A stretch of DNA of 64,000 nucleotides, from assembly GCF_001625325.1 (NCBI RefSeq), contig NZ_JRQQ01000001.1:372001-436000 (forward strand), in the 5' to 3' direction. A program made the translations under genes and the position numbers. This DNA comes from Croceicoccus estronivorus (GTDB lineage Bacteria; Pseudomonadota; Alphaproteobacteria; Sphingomonadales; Sphingomonadaceae). The notes beneath the pieces were generated by a model. It searched no databases. It had not been told where the DNA came from and saw only the letters and a program-made list of their open reading frames with translations. Below, in pieces: positions 1-8,778 of the stretch (positions within the stretch are counted from its first letter, which is position 1; each line of letters begins with the position of its first letter).

Positions 1-584
1 GCGAACCCATTGATGGCCTGCCCCGCATCGACCGCGCGGTTTCCGCCGCACTTACCGCTGCCTATGTTGCCCTGAAGGGGGGCGACCGTGTGGCCTTGTT
101 CGGCTTCGCGCGCCACGTCGAACTGGCGACACCGTTCGTTACGGATGCGCGCGCCTTCCACCGCCTGCAAAGTGCGGCTGCCGGACTGGATTACCATGCG
201 GAGGAACCCAACTTCACGCTGGCGCTCGCGACATTGGCAGCACGCCTCCAGCGGCGATCCATGATCGTGCTGTTTTCCGATTTCTCGGACCCGACCAGTG
301 CCGAACTGATGATCGAAAGCGTCGGGCGCCTGGTACAACGCCATGTCGTGTTGTTCGTGACCATGGAAGATGCCGAACTCAACGCCATGGCCGCAGGCGA
401 TCCGGAAGATCTTGGCAAGCTGGCAATCGCCGTCACGGCCGATACGCTGGCCCGCCAGCGCGCGCTGGTCCTGCAGCGATTGAGGCAGTTGGGCGTGGAC
501 GTCATCGAAGCGCCGTGGGACCGGATCGGATACCGGTTGATCGACCGCTATCTCGATATCAAACGGGCGGGAGCCATCGGATGA
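1..584 (+). CDS. DUF58 family protein, C-terminal part (starts before window)
   Basis: The reading frame is open from base 3, so the N-terminus lies outside the window. About 193 residues are visible. The segment AAYVALKGGDRV followed by ALFGFARHVEL is typical of the DUF58 core, and RRSMIVLFSDFSDP resembles the central strand and metal-site region of a von Willebrand A-like fold. DUF58 proteins usually sit beside MoxR-type AAA ATPases and membrane proteins, but their biochemical role is not well defined. The stop codon overlaps the start of the next gene as ATGA at 581-584, so the two are translationally coupled. The next two genes (SpoIIM-like, RDD) complete a common DUF58-associated membrane cluster. 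Confidence 0.85.
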   Translation, partial: EPIDGLPRIDRAVSAALTAAYVALKGGDRVALFGFARHVELATPFVTDARAFHRLQSAAAGLDYHAEEPNFTLALATLAARLQRRSMIVLFSDFSDPTSAELMIESVGRLVQRHVVLFVTMEDAELNAMAAGDPEDLGKLAIAVTADTLARQRALVLQRLRQLGVDVIEAPWDRIGYRLIDRYLDIKRAGAIG

Positions 585-1648
585 AGGCCCCGACCCTGTC
601 CTCCCTGTTCGGCCGCCGCGAAGTGGCGCCACCACCGGACATCGCCGCCGCAGCCCTCCGTTCCGACCGGTTCCGGCTGGAACGTGAGAACGAATGGAGA
701 CGATTGGAAGAGATCGTTTCCCGCATGGAATCCGGCCGCCTGCGCAAGCTGTCGGACGAAGACGTACTGGCCCTGCCCGCCCTGTACCGCACTGCCGCGT
801 CCAGCCTTTCAATCGCCCGCGAGACGACGCTGGATGCCGCCACGCTGGCCTACCTGGAAGGACTGGTGCAGCGTGCATGGTTCCAGGTCTATGGCCCGCG
901 CACATCGTTTGTCGGCTGGCTGCGCGGCTTTCTGGGCGGGGAATGGAGCGCCAGCGTGCGCGCCATGGGGCCTGATGTGCTGATCGCGCTCGCGGCCATG
1001 ATAGCGGGCACGATCGTCGGCTGGCTGCTCGTTTCCAGCGACAGCCAGTGGTATCACGCCCTCGTTCCGCCCGGCATGGCGGGCGATCGCAGCCCTGGCG
1101 CATCACCGGAGGCATTGCGCGCCACCTTGTTCGGCGAACAGCAGGGCACCACTGGGTTATCCGCCTTCGCAGCGTACCTCTTCAGTAATAACGCGCAGGT
1201 TTCCATCCTTGCCTTTGCGCTCGGTTTCGCTTTCGGCGTGCCTTCGATCCTGCTGTTGATTCACAACATGGCACTGCTGGGGGCAATGCTATGGCTCTAT
1301 CACGATGCCGGGCTGACGCTGGACCTGATTGCGTGGTTGAGCGTCCATGGCACGACCGAGTTATTCGCCATCCTGCTCGCGGGTGGCGCTGGCATCCACA
1401 TTGGGCGGGCGATGGCCTTTCCCGGCAATCGCTCGATCATGACTGCCGCGGCAGAGAGCGGCCGGCGAGCTGCGCAGGTAATGACCGGCGTGGTCCTGAT
1501 GTTGATTGTCGCCGCCTTCCTCGAAGGTTTCGCCCGGCAGCTCATCAATGAAACACCGGGCCGGCTGATCGTCGGATCATTCATGCTGGTTCTGTGGCTG
1601 ACCTACTTCTACGCATTCGGCAGACGCACGAAGGACAGCGGGGACTGA
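581..1648 (+). CDS. SpoIIM (stage II sporulation protein M) family membrane protein
   Basis: A 355-residue protein beginning at the ATG inside the ATGA overlap with the DUF58 gene. The first ~125 residues are charged and cytoplasmic-looking. Several hydrophobic segments follow, at about residues 132-150, 207-228, 245-285, 300-320 and 330-350. The HGTTELFAILLAGG stretch matches the conserved signature of the SpoIIM/DUF95 family. In non-sporulating proteobacteria this family is found with DUF58 and RDD genes; its function there is unknown, and the family name should not be read as evidence of sporulation. The RDD gene follows after 2 bp. Confidence 0.85.
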   Translation: MKAPTLSSLFGRREVAPPPDIAAAALRSDRFRLERENEWRRLEEIVSRMESGRLRKLSDEDVLALPALYRTAASSLSIARETTLDAATLAYLEGLVQRAWFQVYGPRTSFVGWLRGFLGGEWSASVRAMGPDVLIALAAMIAGTIVGWLLVSSDSQWYHALVPPGMAGDRSPGASPEALRATLFGEQQGTTGLSAFAAYLFSNNAQVSILAFALGFAFGVPSILLLIHNMALLGAMLWLYHDAGLTLDLIAWLSVHGTTELFAILLAGGAGIHIGRAMAFPGNRSIMTAAAESGRRAAQVMTGVVLMLIVAAFLEGFARQLINETPGRLIVGSFMLVLWLTYFYAFGRRTKDSGD

Positions 1649-1650
1649 CC

Positions 1651-2565
1651 ATGGCAAGCTCCTCCTACATTGCCCAGCAGGTGAAACGGCGTCGTGAACT
1701 GCTGACGCCGGAAGGGCTGAGCCTGCCGCTCACCGTGGCCGGGCGCGGGTCTCGGGCCGCGGCGCTGATCGTCGATTACATCATTATCAACTTCATCCTG
1801 TTCGCCACTACGATCCTGCTGCTCTATCTCGCATTCGGCGTACTGGGCATGAAGGAGGGCGCGGGGCCGGGGCAGTTATTCGGCACGTTGGAATTCCTCG
1901 CGGTGATCTGGCTGATCGCGATGTTCCTGTTCCGCTATGGCTACTTTCTCTATTTCGAATTGGGTCCACGCGGCGCCACTCCCGGCAAGCGGCTGTCGGG
2001 AATCCGCATTGCCGCGCGCGATGGCGGGCGGCTGACGGCAGAGGCCGTGATTGCACGCAATCTCTTGCGCGACATCGAACTGTTCATGCCGATCGTGTTC
2101 ATCGCGGGCGCACAGGAAGGCGAAGGAGGGTTGGCCGGCCTTGCCGCCGCAGCCTGGTTCGCGGTGTTCCTCCTCTTCCCATTTTTCAACAAGGATGCCA
2201 TGCGCGCGGGCGACCTGATCGCCGGAACATGGGTGGTCGAAGCACCGAAACGAAAGCTGGCCGAAACGCTATCCCTGTCTGCCGGGGCCCGTGGCCCATC
2301 TCAGGAAACCGGTGCCACATACCGGTTCAGCGATGCGGAACTGGCGGTTTACGGCGAATACGAGTTGCAGACGTTGGAGCGCGTTCTGCGTGAAGGAAAA
2401 TCCGAAGCATTGGTGGCCGTGGCAGAAACGATCTGCGCCAAAATTGGCTGGACCGGCGGCCAGGGCGACGAACGCGCTTTCCTCGAAGCCTATTACACCC
2501 AGCTCAGGGCAAGGCTGGAACGCGACATGCGCTTCGGCAAGCGGAAAGCCGACAAGCATTCCTGA
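1651..2565 (+). CDS. RDD family membrane protein
   Basis: A 304-residue inner-membrane protein. The start at 1651 lies 2 bp after the SpoIIM-like stop. The N-terminal half carries the RDD domain: an Arg/Asp-containing first helix (RAAALIVDYIIINFILFA), two more hydrophobic segments, and the loop GPRGATPGKRLSGIRI, which is the family's most recognisable motif. Residues from about 200 onward form a charged, soluble tail of roughly 100 residues, longer than in minimal RDD proteins. Substrate and function are unknown. The gene probably closes the DUF58-SpoIIM-RDD operon, as the next gene is on the opposite strand. Confidence 0.85.
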   Translation: MASSSYIAQQVKRRRELLTPEGLSLPLTVAGRGSRAAALIVDYIIINFILFATTILLLYLAFGVLGMKEGAGPGQLFGTLEFLAVIWLIAMFLFRYGYFLYFELGPRGATPGKRLSGIRIAARDGGRLTAEAVIARNLLRDIELFMPIVFIAGAQEGEGGLAGLAAAAWFAVFLLFPFFNKDAMRAGDLIAGTWVVEAPKRKLAETLSLSAGARGPSQETGATYRFSDAELAVYGEYELQTLERVLREGKSEALVAVAETICAKIGWTGGQGDERAFLEAYYTQLRARLERDMRFGKRKADKHS

Positions 2566-2641
2566 TAGCCCGACCGATTTCCGAGGATACTGGATAGCGA
2601 GGTATCGGGAAGCTATTCCTTTAATGGAACCCTGACGGGAT

Positions 2642-2983
2642 TCACCCCTGGCTTTCATCCTTGGCTGGATCCCGCCGTTCCGCCCATTGGAGCAATGCAT
2701 CGAGAGCGGGACAAAGCGACTGGCCCCAGTTCGTCAATCCATATTCCACCTTGGGCGGCACCTGATGGTGGACGATGCGCGTCACGATGCCGTCTTTTTC
2801 CATCTGACGTAGCTGTTGAATGAGCATTTTCTGGGAAATTGCCGGAATGGCTCGTTCAAGTTCCGAAAAACGCAGCAATTTTCCGCCAAAAAGATGAAAC
2901 AGGATTACGAGTTTCCAACGGCCTTCCAACATGCGGATCGCCTCTTCCACACCTTCAGCGGCAGAAAGCGGTGTATGCTCCAT
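2642..2983 (-). CDS. HxlR family winged-helix transcriptional regulator
   Basis: A 113-residue protein, the usual size for HxlR-type MarR-like regulators. The recognition-helix region reads RFSELERAIPAISQKML, followed by LIQQLRQMEKDGIV and the beta-wing segment VPPKVEYGLT, all family hallmarks. No cysteine is present in the N-terminal part where redox-sensing HxlR proteins (YodB/QorR type) carry one, so a thiol switch of that kind is unlikely. A palindrome 12 bp upstream suggests autoregulation and control of the divergent gene. It is divergent from the SnoaL-like gene at 3110. Confidence 0.88.
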   Translation of the reverse strand: MEHTPLSAAEGVEEAIRMLEGRWKLVILFHLFGGKLLRFSELERAIPAISQKMLIQQLRQMEKDGIVTRIVHHQVPPKVEYGLTNWGQSLCPALDALLQWAERRDPAKDESQG

Positions 2984-2994
2984 CAGCGCGTCAC

Positions 2995-3010
2995 CTTACC
3001 TGTAGGTAAG
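2995..3010. promoter_or_regulatory. Palindromic operator candidate for the adjacent HxlR regulator
   Basis: The sequence CTTACC-TGTA-GGTAAG is an inverted repeat with 6-bp arms and a 4-bp centre, in the divergent space between the HxlR gene and the SnoaL-like gene and 12 bp from the HxlR start codon. Published HxlR/QorR-type operators have a similar TTAC...GTAA symmetry. Binding is inferred. Confidence 0.55.
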
Positions 3011-3109
3011 TACCCAACTGTTTCGTGCGTTCTTGTCATCCAGGGGAGTTAGGCCGATGTGGATTTCCACGCAACACGCCGCATCCCTTTGCGTTTGAGG
3101 AGATACCCG

Positions 3110-3433
3110 ATGCCAGACCTTCCTCCGGCAATCGCCGCATATTATGCCGCCGACCACAGTGCATCCCCGGAAGCATTGGGCGCTTTCTTTGCCGCCGACG
3201 CACATGTCCATGATGAGCGGCACGATCATGTCGGGCTCGACGCGATCAGTACTTGGCGGCGGGATACCTATGCCCGAACCCCTTATACCGCCCGTCCGCT
3301 GGAAATGTTCGAACGCGATGGCGCGATCGTCGTTCGCGCAGAAGTGTCGGGGTCATTCCCGAACAGCCCCATCATTCTCGACCACACGTTCACACTCATC
3401 GATGGCCTTATCGCGTCGCTCGATATTCGCTGA
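3110..3433 (+). CDS. SnoaL-like / NTF2-fold protein
   Basis: A 107-residue protein. The chosen start has a good ribosome-binding site (GAGGAG, about 8 bp upstream). Its length, the AFFAADAHVHDERH and WRRDTYARTP segments, and the C-terminal DHTFTLIDGLIASLDIR strand pair fit the NTF2-like alpha+beta cone shared by SnoaL polyketide cyclases, ketosteroid isomerases and small stress-related proteins. No substrate can be assigned. It is divergent from the HxlR regulator and may be one of its targets. It converges with the oxidoreductase gene, leaving 17 bp between stops. Confidence 0.7.
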   Translation: MPDLPPAIAAYYAADHSASPEALGAFFAADAHVHDERHDHVGLDAISTWRRDTYARTPYTARPLEMFERDGAIVVRAEVSGSFPNSPIILDHTFTLIDGLIASLDIR

Positions 3434-3450
3434 GAAGTGGCCCCGAAAGT

Positions 3451-4026
3451 TCAGGCCCCTTTAGTCCCGAGATTGCGCATACGCTCCAACCAGCGCAAAC
3501 GCCGGCGGGCACTGGCGTCTATCGATCCGATGATCGAATGCCGTACGGGTTTGAAGCCCACGAATTGCAGGAAATTGCGTTCCAGGCTTTTGACGCTGTG
3601 GGCCCGGTAAACGAACCGATACAAAGGCGACGGCATACCCATTGTCACCACGACACGGGCGGATCTGCCCTTCAACAGCTTCTTGGGAAAACCTTTATCC
3701 GTATAACTGAAGGCAAAGCCGGGTCGGGCGACCTGCTCGAAAAAGCCTTTGAGCAAGGCGGGCAGATCGCCCAGCCACAACGGATAGAAAATCACGACAT
3801 GGTCTGCCCAACGCAGCGCCTCCTGCGCCTCGGCTATATCCGGCGGAACCTCGCCTTTCTGCCATTCCTCAGGTGATCGCAGAATGGGGAAATTCAACTT
3901 CGCGACCGCAATGCGTTTCAATTCGTAGGCGGTTGCCGCCCCCTCCGCGTAGGCATCGGCCGCAGCATGAATGAAATGCCCTCCATCTGGATCGGGATGC
4001 CCGTCAATAATCAGGATTCTGGTCAT
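3451..4026 (-). CDS. NAD(P)H-dependent oxidoreductase, flavodoxin-like fold
   Basis: A 191-residue protein of the NAD(P)H quinone reductase family (flavodoxin_2 fold). It starts with the phosphate-binding segment ILIIDGHPDPDGGHF and has the conserved HVVIFYPLWLGDLPALLKGF block that positions FMN/FAD and the catalytic core. Such enzymes carry out two-electron reduction of quinones or act as accessory subunits of K+ efflux systems; no Kef gene is present here. Proximity to an HxlR regulator, often quinone or aldehyde responsive, makes an electrophile-defence role plausible but unproven. Confidence 0.82.
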   Translation of the reverse strand: MTRILIIDGHPDPDGGHFIHAAADAYAEGAATAYELKRIAVAKLNFPILRSPEEWQKGEVPPDIAEAQEALRWADHVVIFYPLWLGDLPALLKGFFEQVARPGFAFSYTDKGFPKKLLKGRSARVVVTMGMPSPLYRFVYRAHSVKSLERNFLQFVGFKPVRHSIIGSIDASARRRLRWLERMRNLGTKGA

Positions 4027-4073
4027 CGAAACCCCCAGGCGAACGCCGGGCCGCAACTATCGCCAGCGTCAAT

Positions 4074-5081
4074 TCACAACCATTTCCACCTGCGGAAGAG
4101 GTATAGCTGGAAGAGCAAAATTCCGCCACACAGACCCACCACGATCCAGAATGCCCGTTCGTCACTGACACCGGGTATTCCACCGACATTTATACCCAGC
4201 AGACCGGTCACGAACCCCAGCGGGAGAAAGATCGCCGCGACGATAGTCAACAGGTAACTGGTCTGTTCCGATCGGGCGAGCGCCTTGCCCCGCAACTCAT
4301 CCATCAGGACGACAGCGCTCTCCTTGCTGATGTCGAGATCGTCGAGATAACGGCGCAAACGGTCGATCGTTTCGGCGATCTCTCTCCGATCGTGTTCCTC
4401 GAACCAGTCCGGCGCGTCGCGCGAAATGCGCTCCAACGCCTCATGCTGCGGGGACATATGCCGCTTCAGGGCAAGGCAATTCCGCCGGATGGTGCCGATC
4501 TTTGCCAGCATGTCTTCCGCGTTGCCGTCGTCGTCATCCTCTTCAAGCTGGTCGATATGATCGTTCATGTCGACGATGGAACGGTTCATGTGCGCAATCA
4601 TGTGTTCAATCAGCGCGGTGATCAGCGCCCCTGCATCGCCAGGTCCACGGCCTGCATCGATGTCGGCCAGCACGATGCGGGGAGTCTGTAACGGATGCCG
4701 CCGCAGAGTGACGACGCGCCGCCCATCCGACCACAACTGCATGGAAACCATGTCTTCCGGTTCGGCTTCCGGGTTGAAATTGATGCCCCGTAACGTAGCG
4801 ACAAGCGCTTCTTGCTCTCGAAAGGCACGTGGGCGTGTATCGTCGCTGGTCAGCAATTCTGCTGTCGGTTCGGGAACCTCAAGGCCCTGCTCAAGCCATT
4901 CGGCAACACCAGGATGGAAACGGACGAGGTGCACCCACAGGATTTCGTTCGGCCCCTGCGGCTGCCATCCGCGTGCCTCCTCCCAATCGACGGCACGGCC
5001 GCCACCTCGGCCGTCGAGCACCCGTCCAAACAACAGGAATCCGTCTTCCGTTCCAGTATCAAGGCCAGTGGCATCCCGCAT
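4074..5081 (-). CDS. zntB: CorA-family zinc transporter, ZntB type
   Basis: A 335-residue protein, close to the usual length of ZntB. The large N-terminal cytoplasmic domain is followed by a charged helix region ([16 protein letters not shown]) and two C-terminal transmembrane helices. The first helix ends in LLGINVGG, where GIN replaces the GMN motif of CorA; this is common in ZntB proteins. The start at 5081 was chosen because a GAGAGGGG ribosome site lies just upstream and an earlier start would run into the divergent ispG promoter region. The ion specificity (Zn2+ or other divalent) is a family-based inference. Confidence 0.82.
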   Translation of the reverse strand: MRDATGLDTGTEDGFLLFGRVLDGRGGGRAVDWEEARGWQPQGPNEILWVHLVRFHPGVAEWLEQGLEVPEPTAELLTSDDTRPRAFREQEALVATLRGINFNPEAEPEDMVSMQLWSDGRRVVTLRRHPLQTPRIVLADIDAGRGPGDAGALITALIEHMIAHMNRSIVDMNDHIDQLEEDDDDGNAEDMLAKIGTIRRNCLALKRHMSPQHEALERISRDAPDWFEEHDRREIAETIDRLRRYLDDLDISKESAVVLMDELRGKALARSEQTSYLLTIVAAIFLPLGFVTGLLGINVGGIPGVSDERAFWIVVGLCGGILLFQLYLFRRWKWL

Positions 5082-5154
5082 TACACCCCTCTCATGCCGC
5101 AATTCACCCACGCTGTCATTGCTCCTTCGCACAGGCCGGACTATATGCGCGACC

Positions 5155-6291
5155 ATGTCTCCCATAAGACCTTGGCGCACTATCGAGCGGCGGACCTGCC
5201 GCCAGATCATGGTCGGCTCCGTACCGGTGGGCGGCGATGCGCCGATCACGGTCCAGACGATGACCAATACCCCGACATCCGATGCTGGCGCGACCATCGA
5301 TCAGATCCGCCGTTGCGAAGATGCGGGTGCGGACCTGATCCGCGTTTCCTGCCCTGACGAGGATAGCACGTCCGCTTTCCGTGAAATCGCCAGAGCAGCG
5401 CAGGTTCCGCTGATCGCCGACATCCATTTCCACTACAAGCGCGCGCTGGAAGCTGCGGATGCTGGCGCGGCCTGCCTGCGCATCAATCCCGGCAATATCG
5501 GCTCGTCGGCTCGCGTGGCCGAAGTGGTCCGCGCAGCCAAGGCCAATGGCTGCGCGATCCGTATCGGCGTCAATGCGGGCAGCCTGGAAAAGGATTTGCT
5601 GGAAAAATACGGCGAGCCTTGCCCCGAAGCGTTGGTCGAAAGTGCGCTTGATCATATCAAGCTGCTGCAGGACCACGATTTCCACGAATACAAAGTAGCC
5701 GTGAAGGCAAGCGACGTGTTCCTCGCGGTCGCCGCGTATCAGGGGCTGGCCGACGCGGTGGATTGCCCTCTCCACCTCGGCATTACCGAAGCTGGCGGCC
5801 TGATCGGCGGGACCGTTAAAAGCGCCATCGGCATCGGCAATCTGCTGTGGGCCGGAATCGGGGATACGATCCGCGTTTCGCTCTCCGCCGAACCGGAAGA
5901 AGAAGTGCGTGTCGGCTTCGAAATCCTGAAATCGCTCGGCCTGCGGACACGCGGTGTGAGAGTGGTGAGTTGTCCGTCCTGCGCCCGACAGGGCTTTGAC
6001 GTGATCCGCACCGTCTCCGCACTGGAAGAACGGTTGCAGCATATCAAAACCCCGCTGTCCCTGTCCGTTCTGGGCTGCGTCGTGAACGGTCCGGGCGAAG
6101 CGCGTGAGACCGACATCGGCATCACCGGAGGGGGCAACGGCAAGCATATGGTCTACCTGTCCGGGGTGACCGATCACCACGTGCAAAGCGACGCCATGCT
6201 GGATCACATCGTGGCTCTCGTGGAACGAAAAGCCGCAGAAATCGAAGCAGAAACCACCGACGCAGGAAAGGTGACCGAGGCGGCGGGTTAG
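5155..6291 (+). CDS. ispG: 4-hydroxy-3-methylbut-2-enyl-diphosphate synthase (flavodoxin-dependent)
   Basis: IspG (GcpE) converts MEcPP to HMBPP in the MEP isoprenoid pathway, in the cytoplasm. The 378-residue protein has the TIM-barrel start ([19 protein letters not shown]) and the three [4Fe-4S] ligands Cys273, Cys276 (SCPSC) and Cys308 ([10 protein letters not shown]). The start at 5155 is the ATG beginning [13 protein letters not shown], which matches alphaproteobacterial homologues; the frame is open far upstream but that part is antisense to zntB. It is divergent from zntB with 73 bp between starts, and is followed 9 bp later by an EamA transporter, probably co-transcribed. Confidence 0.95.
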   Translation: MSPIRPWRTIERRTCRQIMVGSVPVGGDAPITVQTMTNTPTSDAGATIDQIRRCEDAGADLIRVSCPDEDSTSAFREIARAAQVPLIADIHFHYKRALEAADAGAACLRINPGNIGSSARVAEVVRAAKANGCAIRIGVNAGSLEKDLLEKYGEPCPEALVESALDHIKLLQDHDFHEYKVAVKASDVFLAVAAYQGLADAVDCPLHLGITEAGGLIGGTVKSAIGIGNLLWAGIGDTIRVSLSAEPEEEVRVGFEILKSLGLRTRGVRVVSCPSCARQGFDVIRTVSALEERLQHIKTPLSLSVLGCVVNGPGEARETDIGITGGGNGKHMVYLSGVTDHHVQSDAMLDHIVALVERKAAEIEAETTDAGKVTEAAG

Positions 6292-6300
6292 GCTCGGAGC

Positions 6301-7194
6301 ATGCCAACGCGCCACGGCTTGCCGCCGACTCATCTCCTGCTTGCCATCGCCATCATGGCGGTGTGGGGCACCAATTTCGTCGTCATCAAGCTGGCGTTGG
6401 CGCATCTCGCACCGTTGACTTTCGCCCTGTTGCGCTTCTTTTTCGTCTTCGTCCCGCTCGCATTCTTCATACCGCGCCCGCAAGTCGCCTGGAGCGACCT
6501 TGCCGCTTACGGCATTCTGATCGGCGCAGGCCAGTTCGGCATATTGTTCACCGCCATGCGGAGCGACATTACACCGGGGCTCGCCTCCTTGGTGATACAG
6601 ACCCAGGTATTCTTCACCATAGGCCTTTCAATGTGGCTGAACGGCGAAAAGGTGGCGCCATATCAAATTGGCGCTCTGTTGCTGGCCACTGCGGGCTTGC
6701 TGACGATCATGGCCCACACGGATGGCAGCGCCACGCCACTGGGTCTCGGTCTCGTGCTTGTCGCCGCCTTGAGCTGGGCATTGGGCAATATCGCAGTGCG
6801 CAGGGCCCAGCCCGAGAACATGCTTTCCTATGTCGTCTGGTCCGCTCTGTTCTCCGTACCGCCTCTCGCCGGTTTCGCTCTCGTGATCGAAGGGCCGGAA
6901 CGCATGGCCAGCGGAATCGCCGCAGCCGATAGCTGGACCTGGGCCGCAGTGGCGTGGCAATCCATCGGCAACACCATGTTCGGTTATGTCGCCTGGGGAT
7001 GGCTGCTCAACCGCCACCCGTCCGCCACAGTCGCACCCCTGGCATTGCTGGTACCGGTCTTTGGCCTCGGGGCATCGGCCCTGTTCCTCAATGAGCCGCT
7101 CCAGCTTTGGAAGCTCGTTGCTTTCCTGCTGGTCATGGCTGGCCTTTCACTCGGCATGTTCTGGCCGCGCATTCGCCAAGGGTGGATTCGATGA
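6301..7194 (+). CDS. EamA (DMT) family transporter
   Basis: A 297-residue, very hydrophobic protein with about ten transmembrane segments arranged as two EamA repeats. The first repeat begins MAVWGTNFVVIKLAL, a classic opening for the 10-TMS drug/metabolite exporter family. Substrates in this family include amino acids and purines; none can be assigned here. It follows ispG by 9 bp, and its stop overlaps the next gene's start (ATGA at 7191-7194). It is one of three EamA genes in the window, the others being at 10964 and 35226. Confidence 0.87.
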   Translation: MPTRHGLPPTHLLLAIAIMAVWGTNFVVIKLALAHLAPLTFALLRFFFVFVPLAFFIPRPQVAWSDLAAYGILIGAGQFGILFTAMRSDITPGLASLVIQTQVFFTIGLSMWLNGEKVAPYQIGALLLATAGLLTIMAHTDGSATPLGLGLVLVAALSWALGNIAVRRAQPENMLSYVVWSALFSVPPLAGFALVIEGPERMASGIAAADSWTWAAVAWQSIGNTMFGYVAWGWLLNRHPSATVAPLALLVPVFGLGASALFLNEPLQLWKLVAFLLVMAGLSLGMFWPRIRQGWIR

Positions 7195-7688
7195 CCATCC
7201 ATGTCCGGCCCGCGACGCGCGAAGACATGCCCATGATTGCATCGTTCATTCGCGAACTGGCGGAGTACGAACGCTTGTCTCATGCCGTTCGTTTCGACGA
7301 ACAGGTGATGGCGCTGCACTTGTTCGGCCCTAACCCCGCAGCCGAAGTCCTGATCGGTGAATATCGCGATGAGGCCCAGGGCTTTGCCCTGTTTTTTCCC
7401 ACTTTCTCGACTTTCGAAGGCAAGCCCGGAATCTGGCTGGAGGATCTCTATGTCAGGCCCTCGGCCCGCGGAGCCGGGCTCGGCAAGGCATTGCTGCACC
7501 AGATCGCGAAAACCGCACTGAAACGCGGCTGCGCCCGGTTTGAATGGTCGGTATTGGAATGGAACGAACCGGCACTGGGTTTCTACCGTTCGCTTGGTAC
7601 GGTCATGCAGGACGATTGGCGATTCATGCGGCTCGAGGGTGAAGCGCTTTCGCAGCTTGGCGCGTCGGTGCCTGACCGGAACGCATAG
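7191..7688 (+). CDS. GNAT family N-acetyltransferase
   Basis: A 165-residue single-domain GNAT protein. The N-terminal VRPATREDMPMIASFIREL and the acetyl-CoA pyrophosphate-binding motif A (LYVRPSARGAGLGKALL, R-x-x-G-x-G/A) are clear, as is the WNEPALGFYRSLG motif B. This arrangement resembles the SAT/thialysine-type diamine acetyltransferases, so a polyamine or amino-acid substrate is possible but not shown. The start overlaps the preceding transporter stop, so the two are translationally coupled. Confidence 0.88.
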   Translation: MTIHVRPATREDMPMIASFIRELAEYERLSHAVRFDEQVMALHLFGPNPAAEVLIGEYRDEAQGFALFFPTFSTFEGKPGIWLEDLYVRPSARGAGLGKALLHQIAKTALKRGCARFEWSVLEWNEPALGFYRSLGTVMQDDWRFMRLEGEALSQLGASVPDRNA

Positions 7689-7768
7689 CGATGAGCGTGG
7701 GACTGAAGCAGAACGCAACCCCTGCTTAACCAATCGGCTTAACGGAGAAAGGGGCACAAGCGATTACC

Positions 7769-8725
7769 ATGTTGGCCATGCTGACCCGACATCTGCCCTA
7801 TCGCTTGCGCAACCGCATCGACATGGGCCGCCATGACCGCGCGATACGGTCGATTCTCGACACGCCCCCGATTCATCCATCGGATGACGGCGTAGTGTTG
7901 TTTTCGATGATTGGCACCGCAGTGGTCTTGCCTTACCTGGTCGCAGTCAAATCGCTGTGGCGGCAGTTGCAGCGGGGCCGGGTTGTCCTGCTTGACGATG
8001 GAACACTGACGCCAAGCGACAAAGCCGTCCTGGCCCGGCATTGCGGCGATCCGGAAATCATTCCCATCGGTTCGATCGAAACGGGAGAATTCCCTCAAGG
8101 CGGTTGCTGGGAACGCTTTCTCACCATCCTTGATCGGCGTCAGGGCGAGTATTGGATACAGCTTGATAGCGATACGGTTACGCTGGGGCCCGTACCCGAA
8201 GTCATGCAAGCGATCGCCATGAATCGCAGCTTCACAATGCTGGGCGGTGAAGATGGCTCCATTGGGGCATTGCCATTGGCGGAATTTGCCGAACGGCTCT
8301 ATCCCGCCGGGCCGGAAAGCGGCCATATCCAGGCACGAATAGAATCCCGCATGGGCGAAATGCGACAAGACACCGATTGGCGCTATATCCGGGGTTGCGC
8401 CGGTTTTACGGGCTTTGCCGCAGGTGGTACAGGCCGCCCGCTGGCGGCTGCCTTCCTTGCCGAAATGACGCGACTGGTCGGCGAGAGGGAGGCGGTCACA
8501 TGGGGAACGGAGCAGATCGCATCCAATTTTCACATCGCCAATGAACCAGCACCCATTCTGTTACCCGCGGATCGCTACCTCAACTATTGGGGCGAACCCT
8601 GGAGCGGAGATGCCTGTTTCGTGCATTTTGTTGGCACTCACCGCTACGACAACAATGCCTATGCCGAGGAAAGCGGCAAAGCCATTGCCACACTTCAGGC
8701 ACCTGCCACGAACATCGCCGCCTGA
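7769..8725 (+). CDS. Uncharacterised protein with a DxD motif, possibly GT-A glycosyltransferase-like
   Basis: A 318-residue protein I do not recognise. It has no signal peptide or membrane helix. The segment YWIQLDSDTVTLGP (Asp133-Ser-Asp135) sits on a predicted strand end and looks like the metal-binding DxD of GT-A fold glycosyltransferases; upstream blocks such as LWRQLQRGRVVLLDDGTLT fit the alternating strand/helix pattern of a nucleotide-sugar domain. The C-terminal part ends FVHFVGTHRYDNNAYAEES, where His residues could complete a metal site. The start could also be the ATG at 7778. The call is inference from one motif. Confidence 0.45.
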   Translation: MLAMLTRHLPYRLRNRIDMGRHDRAIRSILDTPPIHPSDDGVVLFSMIGTAVVLPYLVAVKSLWRQLQRGRVVLLDDGTLTPSDKAVLARHCGDPEIIPIGSIETGEFPQGGCWERFLTILDRRQGEYWIQLDSDTVTLGPVPEVMQAIAMNRSFTMLGGEDGSIGALPLAEFAERLYPAGPESGHIQARIESRMGEMRQDTDWRYIRGCAGFTGFAAGGTGRPLAAAFLAEMTRLVGEREAVTWGTEQIASNFHIANEPAPILLPADRYLNYWGEPWSGDACFVHFVGTHRYDNNAYAEESGKAIATLQAPATNIAA

Positions 8726-8778
8726 AGGGTTGCCAGCCTCTGGAAAAGGGGCGCCAAACCGGCTATATTGATTACGTT

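Noticed and set aside
581-1648. Sporulation role for the SpoIIM-like gene
   Set aside because: The family name comes from Bacillus. Nothing else here belongs to sporulation, and the DUF58/RDD context is the usual one in non-sporulating bacteria.
5116-6483. 455-codon open frame on the minus strand
   Set aside because: Antisense to ispG and the start of the EamA gene. His/Gln/Asp-rich nonsense without conserved blocks.
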